Assembly: GCA_003222235.1 (NCBI GenBank)
Contig: QHVD01000108.1
Location: 1 to 9,994 of the forward strand
DNA from: Gemmatimonadota bacterium
GTDB lineage: Bacteria > Gemmatimonadota > Gemmatimonadetes > Gemmatimonadales > GWC2-71-9
DNA length: 9,994 nt
Direction of reading: 5' to 3'
The notes under the pieces are model-generated. The model saw nothing but the letters and a program-made list of their open reading frames with translations, searched no databases and had not been told where the DNA came from. Below, in pieces: positions 1 to 6,655 of this stretch. Position numbers and translations under genes: made by a program. Position 1 is the stretch's first letter, and each line of letters begins with the position of its first letter.

Positions 1-222
1 GGGGCAGGTGCCGTTGCAGGTGGGCGCGCTGTTCTCGCACGGGGTCTGGCAGATGCAGCCGGTGGGGGTCGAGGCGCAGGTCTGACCCACGGGGCAGGTA
101 CCGTTGCAGGTGGGTGCGCTGTTCTCGCACGGGGTCTGGCAGACGCACGTCCCGCCGACCACCACGCAGGTCTGACCGCTCGGGCAGGGGCCGTTGCAGG
201 TCGGGAACGTCTGCTCGCAGGT
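1..222 (-). repeat. 90-bp in-frame tandem repeat in protein A
   Basis: Units begin at 1, 91 and 181. The first 53 bp of the units at 1 and 91 differ at only two positions (10 and 25 of the unit); the middle is variable and the last part (CGCAGGTCTGACC) is again shared. The unit starting at 181 is more diverged. Each unit encodes 30 residues with six cysteines, including the motifs PTCNG(T/P)CP and GQTC and the spacer CQTPCENSA. The array continues beyond the left edge, so the copy number is unknown. Confidence 0.9.
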
Positions 223-1350
223 CACCGGCGGAATGCAGACGTTGCCCGGGAAGGTGAGCGTGACGGGCTGCAGCGTGCCCTCGTCGATGCCGGCCGTCCG
301 TGCCAGATCGGTCAGGGGGTTCGTGTCGCTAGCGAGCACCGTCAGGTCCGCGCTGACGCAGGTCTCGGTCGGGCCGCACGTCGGGCACATCGGCGGCCGG
401 CACTCGATGTCCGTCATGCAGAACACGCTCGCCGTCGCGCTGCAGTGGGGATGCAAGGGCACGTTGACCGCATCGCCCGCCTGCCCGAGGACGACGGCGC
501 ACGCCCCACTCGTGGTGGCCGCGCAGTCGTCCTGCGACATGCAGAGCTGGGTCGGCGCCAGCGCGCAGTGCGGGCTCACCTGACAGACGCCCCCGCCGGC
601 ACAGTCGAAGCAGGTGCCGCTCGGACAATCGGCGCGCGTCGGACAGGGCAGCCCCGCCTCGGTGCCGCCCATGCACGTCGAGCCGATCGAGCACGAGCTA
701 CCGGTGCAGTCGTCGTTCATGATGCACATGCGGCCGGTGATGCCCGGGGCCGGGCTGAAGCGGCAGAACCCGAAGCCGGGCAGCAAGTTGGCGGTGGCGA
801 CGATCGGCGAGCGGCTCGAGATCTCGTCGGTGACGGTGTCGAGGCGGATGCGGTCCACGGGGTCGACGCTGGTCACCGTAATCGTGCAGGCGATCGGGTC
901 GCCCACCCTGGCGATGGGAATGGGCACGCAGGACGTGCACTCCCCGCCGGGGCACTGGTCCGCGGTGGTGCACCGCAGCCCGCCGTTGGGACCGCCCACG
1001 CAGAGGGTCGCGGTGCAGATGCCGTTCGGGACGCCCACCGGGTTGTCGCAGTCGCGGTCACTCGCGCAAGACTCAGCGCCACTCGGCCCGCCCCCGGCGT
1101 TGGGCCCGCCGAGGCAGACGGTTCGCGGCGGGCAGTCGGCCGCGGTCTGACAGGTGACGCCGGCATTGACGCCGGGACAGCCCGGCGTGGTGCCCTGGAG
1201 GCACGCCCGCCGGGCGGCATTCACGCAGCTCTTCTCGATCTGCGCGCCGTGCTGCGCCCGGGCCACCGAGTGTGGTCCAACGGTGAGCACGAGGAGCGCC
1301 ACGCCGAGGCTTCCACTCGTGATCCGCAAGGCTCGCGCAATGCTAGTCAT
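1..1350 (-). CDS. Cys-rich secreted repeat protein A, 3'-partial
   Basis: The frame is open from the ATG at 1350 to the window edge (450 codons, no stop). A GAGGGG Shine-Dalgarno-like run lies 9 nt upstream. Residues 1-32 form a signal peptide with a hydrophobic core and a probable cut at ARA-Q. The mature start carries QIEKSC, shared with the genes at 6650-8293 and 8828-9994. About 100 residues of cysteine-rich modules of the type CxSDxDC...GxCxxxxCVGG follow. Then comes a strand with GDPIACTITVTS (149-160), which in the two paralogues follows the IxKxC motif almost directly. More CxxxxDC modules (about 207-331) lead to a 30-residue tandem repeat (from about 379). About 50 of 450 residues are cysteine, so the exported protein should be heavily disulfide-bonded. 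No catalytic motif is visible. It is a structural or binding surface protein by inference; the C-terminus and any anchor lie outside the window. Confidence 0.88.
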   Translation of the reverse strand, partial: MTSIARALRITSGSLGVALLVLTVGPHSVARAQHGAQIEKSCVNAARRACLQGTTPGCPGVNAGVTCQTAADCPPRTVCLGGPNAGGGPSGAESCASDRDCDNPVGVPNGICTATLCVGGPNGGLRCTTADQCPGGECTSCVPIPIARVGDPIACTITVTSVDPVDRIRLDTVTDEISSRSPIVATANLLPGFGFCRFSPAPGITGRMCIMNDDCTGSSCSIGSTCMGGTEAGLPCPTRADCPSGTCFDCAGGGVCQVSPHCALAPTQLCMSQDDCAATTSGACAVVLGQAGDAVNVPLHPHCSATASVFCMTDIECRPPMCPTCGPTETCVSADLTVLASDTNPLTDLARTAGIDEGTLQPVTLTFPGNVCIPPVTCEQTFPTCNGPCPSGQTCVVVGGTCVCQTPCENSAPTCNGTCPVGQTCASTPTGCICQTPCENSAPTCNGTCP

Positions 1351-1614
1351 GGTCTAGCACCCCTCGCCGCACTAGCTGTTACGTGTGCGAGCCTGCAATA
1401 CCATGGAACGGGCACCGAGGGTCTGCTGAAAAGCACTAATCGAGACGTATCGCGTTCATTAGAGCCGCTGATTTGTGCGATAGCGCAACGGGCAACGCAT
1501 GGCGCGCCGAGGGCGCCTCCTCGCGCTGGTGGTCGAAGGTGTTCGAATGCTATCTATATGCAATGTCTGGCGACGCGGACGGCGCTCGCGCCACCGTGCC
1601 GAAACTTGATTCAC
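1351..1614. other. Non-coding spacer upstream of protein A
   Basis: No convincing gene was found on either strand. It should carry the minus-strand promoter of the gene that starts at 1350, but no good sigma-70 or sigma-54 match was found there. Scattered AT-richer patches occur around 1430-1480 and 1540-1560. The plus-strand open frame crossing this region is a continuation of antisense reading through the 1-1350 gene and lacks any family resemblance until about 1615. Confidence 0.5.
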
Positions 1615-1900
1615 AAACTTGACGCCGCGCGCTCGATGTTGTATCGACGCGGCACCTGAAGGACCAAGGCCGGCCGTGCCGCGCCGAGGCCGCGATGGCA
1701 GAGCTCCTGGCCTCGGCGGCCGTCATGTGGGTGAACCACACCAGGGCGGTCCAGATACCAAGGTGGTACGGCTACATGCGAAACCACCCGGTGGAGCGCC
1801 ACGTGCGCGGCGCGAGCGGGGGGAATTGGAGAGGGGCGGTGAGGTGCAGCGGATGGTGATCGCGCGGGCACTGCTCGCCGGAGCCGTAACCCGGTTGTAA
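1615..1900 (+). pseudogene. Acyl-CoA dehydrogenase C-terminal remnant
   Basis: Three plus-strand frame segments join into the end of an acyl-CoA dehydrogenase (flavoprotein of fatty acyl-CoA beta-oxidation). Segment 1615-1647 reads KLDAARSMLYR. Segment 1656-1814 contains LKDQGRPCRAEAAMAELLAS, then AVQI, YGYM and PVERHVR. Segment 1823-1900 contains EVQRMVIARALL and ends at TAA 1898-1900. These match, in order, the family's last two helices (typically KxDAARxxxYRAAxLKD, AVQIHGGYGYxxxxPVERxxRDA, EIQRxxIAR). The frames are separated by an apparent one-base loss near 1650-1655 and another in the G-run 1818-1822. The normally conserved HGG of QIHGGYGY reads PRW, as two compensating indels would give. 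About 95 of the usual roughly 380 residues remain, with no N-terminal three quarters and no start. Family assignment rests on recalled motifs. A conceptual start at 1695 with GAGG upstream gives 54 codons but is unlikely to be functional. Confidence 0.85.
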
Positions 1901-2081
1901 CACTCTTCGAGTCGGCCCCGTTTCCGCCGAGAGCGGCCAGGTGCGTTTCTTTCGCGCGCCAGCCGGAGGCAGTCCGCTAGCTGTGCTACGTGATGGGGGC
2001 GCGCCGCGCGGCCTCACGCAACTCAGGCGCGAGCGCACGGCGTTTGCGCGGGTGCCGCGGCAAGCCCCGCGAGCGTCCCTT

Positions 2082-2120
2082 CCGAAGTAAGACCTGCGGA
2101 CTAGGACGTCCGGACATTGT
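2082..2120 (+). promoter_or_regulatory. Putative enhancer element upstream of gene B
   Basis: Two blocks, CCGAAGTAAGACCT (2082-2095) and CCGGACATTGT (2110-2120), recur exactly at 4549-4573 upstream of the paralogous gene C. Here they are separated by 14 extra bases that look like a partial duplication of the CGGAC part. The second block ends 68 bp before the sigma-54 promoter at 2189, a position usual for activator (bacterial enhancer-binding protein) sites. That it binds such an activator is inference. Confidence 0.6.
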
Positions 2121-2188
2121 TGTAGACGGGAGTCAACGCGATGAATGCGCGAAATGTGGCGCCCTTCAAATGACAGGCGATTTCCCGG

Positions 2189-2203
2189 TGGCACGCTCCT
2201 TGC
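2189..2203 (+). promoter_or_regulatory. Sigma-54 promoter of gene B
   Basis: TGGCACGCTCCTTGC matches the RpoN consensus TGGCACG-N4-TTGC at every fixed position, with GG at 2190-2191 and GC at 2202-2203 and the obligatory 10 bases between. Transcription should start near 2214-2216, giving a leader of about 20 nt to the ATG at 2235 with the Shine-Dalgarno inside it. The equivalent site is present before gene C at 4644-4658. Confidence 0.85.
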
Positions 2204-2234
2204 GACCCAACCGCCAATCTCACGGAGGTTCCGG

Positions 2235-4430
2235 ATGAGTTTGAAGCGGTTGTGGTACCTGACACTGCCAGTGTTCCTCCTCGTCGGAGGCGGCTCGGCG
2301 GCAGAGGCTCTGACACCTCCTTACGCCTTGACGGCGACCGCGGTCTCGAGTGGCCAGATCAGATTGAGCTGGGGGGCCTTCAACCAGGGGCAGCAGTTCT
2401 ACTCGATCGAGCGGAGCCTCAACTGGACGGGCGGCTTCGCGCAGGTCGGCATCGCGCCGGGTAACGCGACGAGCTACACCGACAGCGGCCTCGCGCCGGG
2501 CACGAGGTACTACTACCGGGTGCGGGCAGCCGAGAACGGGACGGCGTCGGCATACTCCACCATCGTCAGCGCGACCGCGTTCGGCACCTTCACGGCCACC
2601 ACGTCGACGACGACATCCACCACGTCGACCACGCTGGCCGGATCGCTCGCGCCGGTCGCGAACGCCGGTCCCGACCAGTTCACCCAGACGCTCACCACGC
2701 TCACCTTCAACGGCTCGGGCTCCTTCGACCGGGCCGGCACGATCATCTCGTATGCGTGGAGGTTCGGCGACGGAGGCACGGCCTCCGGCGTCGCGGTCAC
2801 CCATGCCTACACCACCCCCGGGACCTACACGGCCACGCTGACGGTCACCGACAGCCGCGGCTCGAGCGCCAGCGACACGGCCGTCGTGCGGGTGGCCGAT
2901 CGTCCGCCCGTGGCCAATGCGGGTCCCGACCAATCGGGAATCCAGGGGAGCGCGGTGACGTTCAGGGGCTCCGGTTCCGACCAGGACGGTACGGTCACGT
3001 CCTATACCTGGAACTTCGGAGACGGCGCCTCGGCCGCCGGTGCGACGGCGAGTCACGCCTATGCCACCGCGGGCACCTACACCGCGAAGCTCACCGTCAC
3101 GGACGATCGCGGGGCAACGGGGAGCGACTCGGCGCTCATCACGGTCGCGGGGTCGCCCGGCGGCACACCGTGGGCGCGCGGCTTCGGCGGCGCGGCGAGC
3201 GACGTGGGCTACGGCGTGGCGGTGGACGCGAGCGGCAATGCCGTGATGACCGGGCGGGTCGAGAGCACCGTGGACTTCGGCGGCGGCGTCGTGTGCCCGC
3301 CGGCCGCGGTGTTCGTGTCGAAGTACTCGCCGACGGGCGCGACGATGTGGTCGAAGTGCCTCGGTGGCGCGCTGGGCGGCGGCACGGGCCGGGCGGTCGC
3401 GGTCGACGGCAGCGGCAACGTGCTCGTGACCGGCAGGTTCAGCGGCACGATCGACTTCGGCACGGGACCGCTCACCAGCGCCGGCGCGAGCAGCATCTTC
3501 CTCGCGAAGTACTCGGCCGCCGGCGCCCCCATCTGGTCGAGAGCGTTCGGCGGCGGGTTGAACGACGTCGGCAATGGCGTGGCGGTGGACAGCGGCGGCA
3601 ACGTCGTCATCGTCGGGACCGCCAGCGGCACGGTGAACTTCGGCGGTGGGCCGATCACGGCCAGCGGCTACACCATCGTGGTGGCGAAGTTCTCGGCCGC
3701 CGGCACGCACCTGTGGTCGAGAGGCATCGGGGATTCGTTCTCCAACTCCGGCAACGCCGTGGCGGTGGATCCGAGCGGCAACATCGCGGTGACCGGCGCG
3801 TTCTCGGGCCAGGTCAACTTCGGCGGCGGAGTCCTGACCAGCGCGGGCGTCGACATCTTCCTCGCCAAGCTCTCGCCCACCGGCGGCCACCTATGGTCCC
3901 GGCACTTCGGGAGCGCGCTCGCCGTACATGCCGGCAACGGCGTCGCGTGCGACGGCAGCGGCAACGTCCTGGTGACCGGGTCGTTCGAGAACTCGATCGA
4001 CCTCGGCGCGGGCTGGACGACGAGCTTCGCGCACAAGGACATGTTCGTCGCGAAGTACTCGGCCGCCGGCGCGTATGTGTGGTCGAAACTCGCCGGCGGC
4101 CTCTACGATGACGCCGGCAGGGGCGTCGCGGTGGACGCGACCGGCAAGGTGGTGGTGACCGGGACCTTCCAGGCGGCGGTCAACTTCGGCACCGGATCGC
4201 TCATCACCGCCGGCCGGACCGACGTCTTCGTCGCGCGGTACTCCCCGGACGGCGTCCCGCTCGTGGCGCAGCGCTTCGGCGGTGCGGACTTCGACGCGGG
4301 GAATGCGGTCGCGGTGGATCGCAGCGGGAGGCCGGTGGTGACCGGGTCGTATCGGCTCGGGGTCGACTTCGGCGGCGGCATGCTCGGCGGCGCGGGCATG
4401 GACGACATCTTCCTCGTCGGACTCCGGTAG
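2235..4430 (+). CDS. Secreted FN3-PKD-PKD beta-propeller protein B
   Basis: 731 residues. The ATG at 2235 is chosen over in-frame upstream starts because GGAGG (2224-2228) sits 6 nt before it and a signal peptide follows (residues 1 to about 25, hydrophobic core LWYLTLPVFLLVGGG). Earlier starts would lie upstream of the sigma-54 promoter. Domains in order: fibronectin-III-like about 26-117 (RYYYRVRA); Thr/Ser linker 121-133; PKD about 139-221 (VANAGPDQ, WRFGDG, HAYTTPGTYTATLTVTD); second PKD about 223-306. Then about 311-731 hold seven repeats of about 61 residues with the core GNxVAVDxSGNVxVTG, FGxG, AKYSAAG and WSR. These resemble the SBBP bacterial beta-propeller repeat, and seven copies suit one closed seven-bladed propeller. 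Cys354 and Cys375 lie in blade 1, with another Cys (572) in blade 5. The protein ends right after the last blade, with no LPXTG, PEP-CTERM or other sorting tail. Ligand unknown. Confidence 0.93.
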   Translation: MSLKRLWYLTLPVFLLVGGGSAAEALTPPYALTATAVSSGQIRLSWGAFNQGQQFYSIERSLNWTGGFAQVGIAPGNATSYTDSGLAPGTRYYYRVRAAENGTASAYSTIVSATAFGTFTATTSTTTSTTSTTLAGSLAPVANAGPDQFTQTLTTLTFNGSGSFDRAGTIISYAWRFGDGGTASGVAVTHAYTTPGTYTATLTVTDSRGSSASDTAVVRVADRPPVANAGPDQSGIQGSAVTFRGSGSDQDGTVTSYTWNFGDGASAAGATASHAYATAGTYTAKLTVTDDRGATGSDSALITVAGSPGGTPWARGFGGAASDVGYGVAVDASGNAVMTGRVESTVDFGGGVVCPPAAVFVSKYSPTGATMWSKCLGGALGGGTGRAVAVDGSGNVLVTGRFSGTIDFGTGPLTSAGASSIFLAKYSAAGAPIWSRAFGGGLNDVGNGVAVDSGGNVVIVGTASGTVNFGGGPITASGYTIVVAKFSAAGTHLWSRGIGDSFSNSGNAVAVDPSGNIAVTGAFSGQVNFGGGVLTSAGVDIFLAKLSPTGGHLWSRHFGSALAVHAGNGVACDGSGNVLVTGSFENSIDLGAGWTTSFAHKDMFVAKYSAAGAYVWSKLAGGLYDDAGRGVAVDATGKVVVTGTFQAAVNFGTGSLITAGRTDVFVARYSPDGVPLVAQRFGGADFDAGNAVAVDRSGRPVVTGSYRLGVDFGGGMLGGAGMDDIFLVGLR
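3165..4427 (+). repeat. Seven propeller repeats in gene B
   Basis: VAVD-type cores fall near residues 328, 388, 449, 509, 570, 631 and 692, a regular 60-61 residue (about 182 bp) period. DNA identity is high locally: 25 bp at 3502-3526 is identical to 4048-4072, encoding the AKYSAAGA segment of blades 2 and 6. Such identity suggests recent duplication or conversion between blades. Confidence 0.85.
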
Positions 4431-4434
4431 GAGC

Positions 4435-4459
4435 ACACGGTTGCGTTGAAGCGCCGTGT
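4435..4459 (+). terminator. Weak hairpin after gene B
   Basis: ACACGG (4435-4440) and CCGTGT (4454-4459) can pair as a 6-bp stem with a 13-nt loop, just 4 nt after the stop of gene B. No T-run follows, so it is not a standard intrinsic terminator. A second inverted repeat, TCGCGC/GCGCGA (4471-4488), lies nearby. Confidence 0.25.
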
Positions 4460-4548
4460 CGGGACATGACTCGCGCGATCGTGCGCGAGCGCAGGCGTTG
4501 CGTCGGCGTCGCGTGACATCCCCCCCGTAAGGGCTGCGAGTCTCCCTC

Positions 4549-4573
4549 CCGAAGTAAGACCTCCGGACATTGT
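4549..4573 (+). promoter_or_regulatory. Putative enhancer element upstream of gene C
   Basis: CCGAAGTAAGACCT (4549-4562) runs directly into CCGGACATTGT (4563-4573). Both blocks are identical to those before gene B, but without the 14-bp insert. The element ends 70 bp before the sigma-54 site at 4644, almost the same spacing as for gene B (68 bp). The constant spacing of the second block relative to the promoter supports a binding site for a shared activator. Confidence 0.6.
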
Positions 4574-4643
4574 CGTTGGGCAGAGTCATCGAGGTGACGC
4601 GCCGAACGTCTCCGTTGCTCCAGATGCCGTGCGACTTCCCGCG

Positions 4644-4658
4644 TGGCGCGTGCATTGC
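4644..4658 (+). promoter_or_regulatory. Sigma-54 promoter of gene C
   Basis: TGGCGCGTGCATTGC keeps the essential GG (4645-4646) and GC (4657-4658) with 10 bases between, and differs from the fixed RpoN consensus only at one -24 base (A to G). The predicted start near 4670 leaves a leader of about 60 nt to the ATG at 4730, longer than in gene B. Confidence 0.78.
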
Positions 4659-4729
4659 AGCCCAAGGGGCGACCCCTCGGACGTTCTGCATGGTTTGAAG
4701 CGCTCGCGACGCGCGGAGGCTCTATCGTA

Positions 4730-6631
4730 ATGAGGTTCAAGGCCGGGCGGTACGTGGCCGTTGTGGGGTTGGGGCTGGCGACCTTGTCGTCGATGCCGTC
4801 GGTCGCGATGGCGGGTCCATCGTCGCTCGTGGCCACGGCGGCCTCGACGTCAACGATCAACCTCCGCTGGAGCGGAAGCACGATCGGTTGGGTCAACTAC
4901 GTCGTGGAACGCAGTCTCGCCGCCGCGAGCGGCTTCACGCAGGTCGCAGCCGTCGGTCGGTCGCTGAGCTACCAGGACTGGGGGCTTGCGGGTGGTCGCA
5001 CCTACTACTACCGCATCCGCGAGACGCGGCAGGGCATGGTCTCCAACACCGCGGCCGCCACCACGTTCGCGACGGCGAACCGGCCGCCGGTGGCGAATGC
5101 GGGGCCGGATCAGCTGACCCAGGTCGGGGTCATGACCGCGTTCAGCGGCGGCGGCTCTGACATCGACGGTACGGTCATGTCGTACTCGTGGAGGTTCGGC
5201 GACGGCACGTCGGCATCCGGGCGAGTCGTGTCGCATGCGTACGCGACCAGCGGCACGTACTCCGCGACGCTCACCGTGACGGACAATAGTGGGCTCACCG
5301 GGAGCGACAGCGCGGTCGTGACGGTGATGGGCGCGACGGTTACGACGACGAGCACGACGTCCACCACGACGTCTGTGCCGGTCACGACCACCACGCTGCC
5401 GCTCGGCCCGGCCACGGGCGGCCAGGTGCTGTGGGCGAAGTCCTTTGCGGGTTTCCGTGACGACGGCGGCTACGGCGTAGCCGTCGATGGCAGCGGGAAC
5501 GTGCTCATCACCGGCGAGGTTCAAGGTCCCGTGGATCTCGGCGATGGGGTCCTTTGTGCGAGCTTCTTCGTCGCGAAGTACTCACCCACTGGGTCGCACA
5601 TCTGGTCGAGATGTGCCGGCGACTTCTTGACCAGCGCCGCTCGCGGATACGCGATCGCCGTTGATACGAGTGGGGATGTGCTTGTGACCGGATACTACGG
5701 AGGCAGCGCTCTCGATTTTGGTGGCGGACCGATCGCCGGAACGGGTGATGTTTTCGTCGTGAAATACTCGGGAGTCAACGGTGGCTACCTCTGGTCGCAT
5801 GCATTCGCGAGCGCCCTGGGAAGCGGGACTGGAACAAGTGTGGCGATCGGCACCACCGGCGATGTATTCGTCACGGGTTGGTTCGGCGGTACCGTCGACC
5901 TGGGCGGGGGGCCGCTCACCAGCGCGGGCAGCGGCACGGAGGACATCTTCATTGCCCGGTACACGTCTGCCGGCCAGCATGTGTGGTCGCGGCGCCTCGG
6001 AGCGACCGGTTCCGATCGAGGTAACGCCGTCGCGCTCGATGCGACCGGCAACGTCGTGTTGGCCGGAAGCTTCCAAGGCGCGGTCGACTTTGGCGGCGGC
6101 TTGGTGACTGCCGGCGGTACTGGCACGGCTGTTTATATCGCAAAGTATGCACCCGCGGGCCAGCATCTGTGGTCGCGAGGCTTCGGCGGCAAGAACGACT
6201 CCGCGAACGGCGTAGCGGTGGATCGAAGCGGCAACGTACTCGTCGCGGGAGGGTTCTTCGGGACGATAAACTTTGGCGGGGGGCTGTTCACCTCCCCATT
6301 CAGCGGCATGTTGCCTGGCGGTTTCCTCGTGAAGCTGTCGTCGGCGGGTGCGCACAACTGGTCGACCACTTCTGGATCGCCTGCAGAGGGGGTCGCCGTC
6401 GACAGCTGGGGGAATGCGGTGGTTGCGAACGGCGCTGGTGTTGGGAAGTACGCTCCGAGCGGGACGCCGCTATGGTCGGACCTGTGGTCCGGGGCCGCGG
6501 CACGGGACGTTGCCGTCGATCGAGATGGCAACGTGTTGGCCACTGGCTCGCTCCACGGGCAAGTCTTCGGCGGCGTGACGCTGATCAGCGCCGGCTTCGG
6601 CGACGTTCTCTTCGTGAAGTTACGGCCCTGA
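4730..6631 (+). CDS. Secreted FN3-PKD beta-propeller protein C
   Basis: 633 residues, a paralogue of the protein at 2235-4430. The ATG at 4730 has GGAGG (4715-4719) 10 nt upstream and opens a signal peptide (1-28, likely cut after SVAMA). An upstream in-frame GTG at 4643 overlaps the promoter and is rejected. Domains: fibronectin-III-like about 29-115 (TYYYRIRE); one PKD about 119-200 (VANAGPDQ, WRFGDG, SGTYSATLTVTD); Thr-rich linker 203-224; seven propeller repeats about 232-633. Blade 6 (about 549-583) is about 22 residues shorter than the others and lacks the FGGG strand. The only two cysteines, Cys276 and Cys295, sit in blade 1 at the positions of the blade 1 pair in the paralogue, suggesting a conserved disulfide. 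The linker lies after the PKD here, but before the PKDs in the paralogue. There is no C-terminal anchor. Third-position GC is somewhat lower than in gene B. Confidence 0.93.
   Translation: MRFKAGRYVAVVGLGLATLSSMPSVAMAGPSSLVATAASTSTINLRWSGSTIGWVNYVVERSLAAASGFTQVAAVGRSLSYQDWGLAGGRTYYYRIRETRQGMVSNTAAATTFATANRPPVANAGPDQLTQVGVMTAFSGGGSDIDGTVMSYSWRFGDGTSASGRVVSHAYATSGTYSATLTVTDNSGLTGSDSAVVTVMGATVTTTSTTSTTTSVPVTTTTLPLGPATGGQVLWAKSFAGFRDDGGYGVAVDGSGNVLITGEVQGPVDLGDGVLCASFFVAKYSPTGSHIWSRCAGDFLTSAARGYAIAVDTSGDVLVTGYYGGSALDFGGGPIAGTGDVFVVKYSGVNGGYLWSHAFASALGSGTGTSVAIGTTGDVFVTGWFGGTVDLGGGPLTSAGSGTEDIFIARYTSAGQHVWSRRLGATGSDRGNAVALDATGNVVLAGSFQGAVDFGGGLVTAGGTGTAVYIAKYAPAGQHLWSRGFGGKNDSANGVAVDRSGNVLVAGGFFGTINFGGGLFTSPFSGMLPGGFLVKLSSAGAHNWSTTSGSPAEGVAVDSWGNAVVANGAGVGKYAPSGTPLWSDLWSGAAARDVAVDRDGNVLATGSLHGQVFGGVTLISAGFGDVLFVKLRP
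5423..6628 (+). repeat. Seven propeller repeats in gene C
   Basis: Cores VAVD/IAVD/VAIG/VALD occur near residues 250, 309, 371, 434, 495, 555 and 593. Spacing is 59-63 residues except for the last interval of about 38, caused by the shortened sixth blade. Each full unit has the order: entry strand ending WSR or similar, GxxVAVDxxGNVxVTG, a VDFGGG strand, then an xxVAKYxxxG strand. Confidence 0.82.
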
Positions 6632-6655
6632 GGCGCCCGGTACTCCTATTCAGGG
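6626..6655. terminator. Inverted repeat joining two convergent stop codons
   Basis: CCCTGA (6626-6631) and TCAGGG (6650-6655) are perfect 6-bp arms around an 18-nt spacer. The TGA stops of gene C (plus) and gene D (minus) lie inside the arms. Symmetry would suit a bidirectional terminator, but the stem is short and no T-run follows on either strand. Confidence 0.25.

Noticed and set aside
1..222. CRISPR-like array
   Set aside because: The repeats are head-to-tail 90-bp units with no spacers and lie in frame within a cysteine-rich coding sequence.
445..1659. Long plus-strand open frame (404 codons) antisense to gene A
   Set aside because: It is Arg/Ala/Gly-rich shadow reading with no signal peptide or motif. 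The minus frame has a signal peptide, ordered cysteine repeats and paralogues. Only its last residues (from 1615) are meaningful, as part of the dehydrogenase remnant.
2145..2234. Upstream in-frame start giving gene B 30 extra residues
   Set aside because: It lies before the sigma-54 promoter, lacks a ribosome site and would bury the signal peptide. The same applies to the GTG at 4643 for gene C.
1990..2238. Small plus-strand open frame covering the promoter region of gene B
   Set aside because: It spans the sigma-54 site and enhancer element, has no ribosome site, and its product shows no recognisable pattern.
2220..3890. 556-codon minus-strand open frame opposite gene B
   Set aside because: Arg/His/Ala-rich mirror of GC-rich propeller repeats; no domain pattern, and it lies antisense to a well supported gene.
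2756..4111. 451-codon plus-strand open frame inside gene B
   Set aside because: Out-of-frame shadow, strongly Arg-rich, created by repeated GGC/GCG codons in the true frame.
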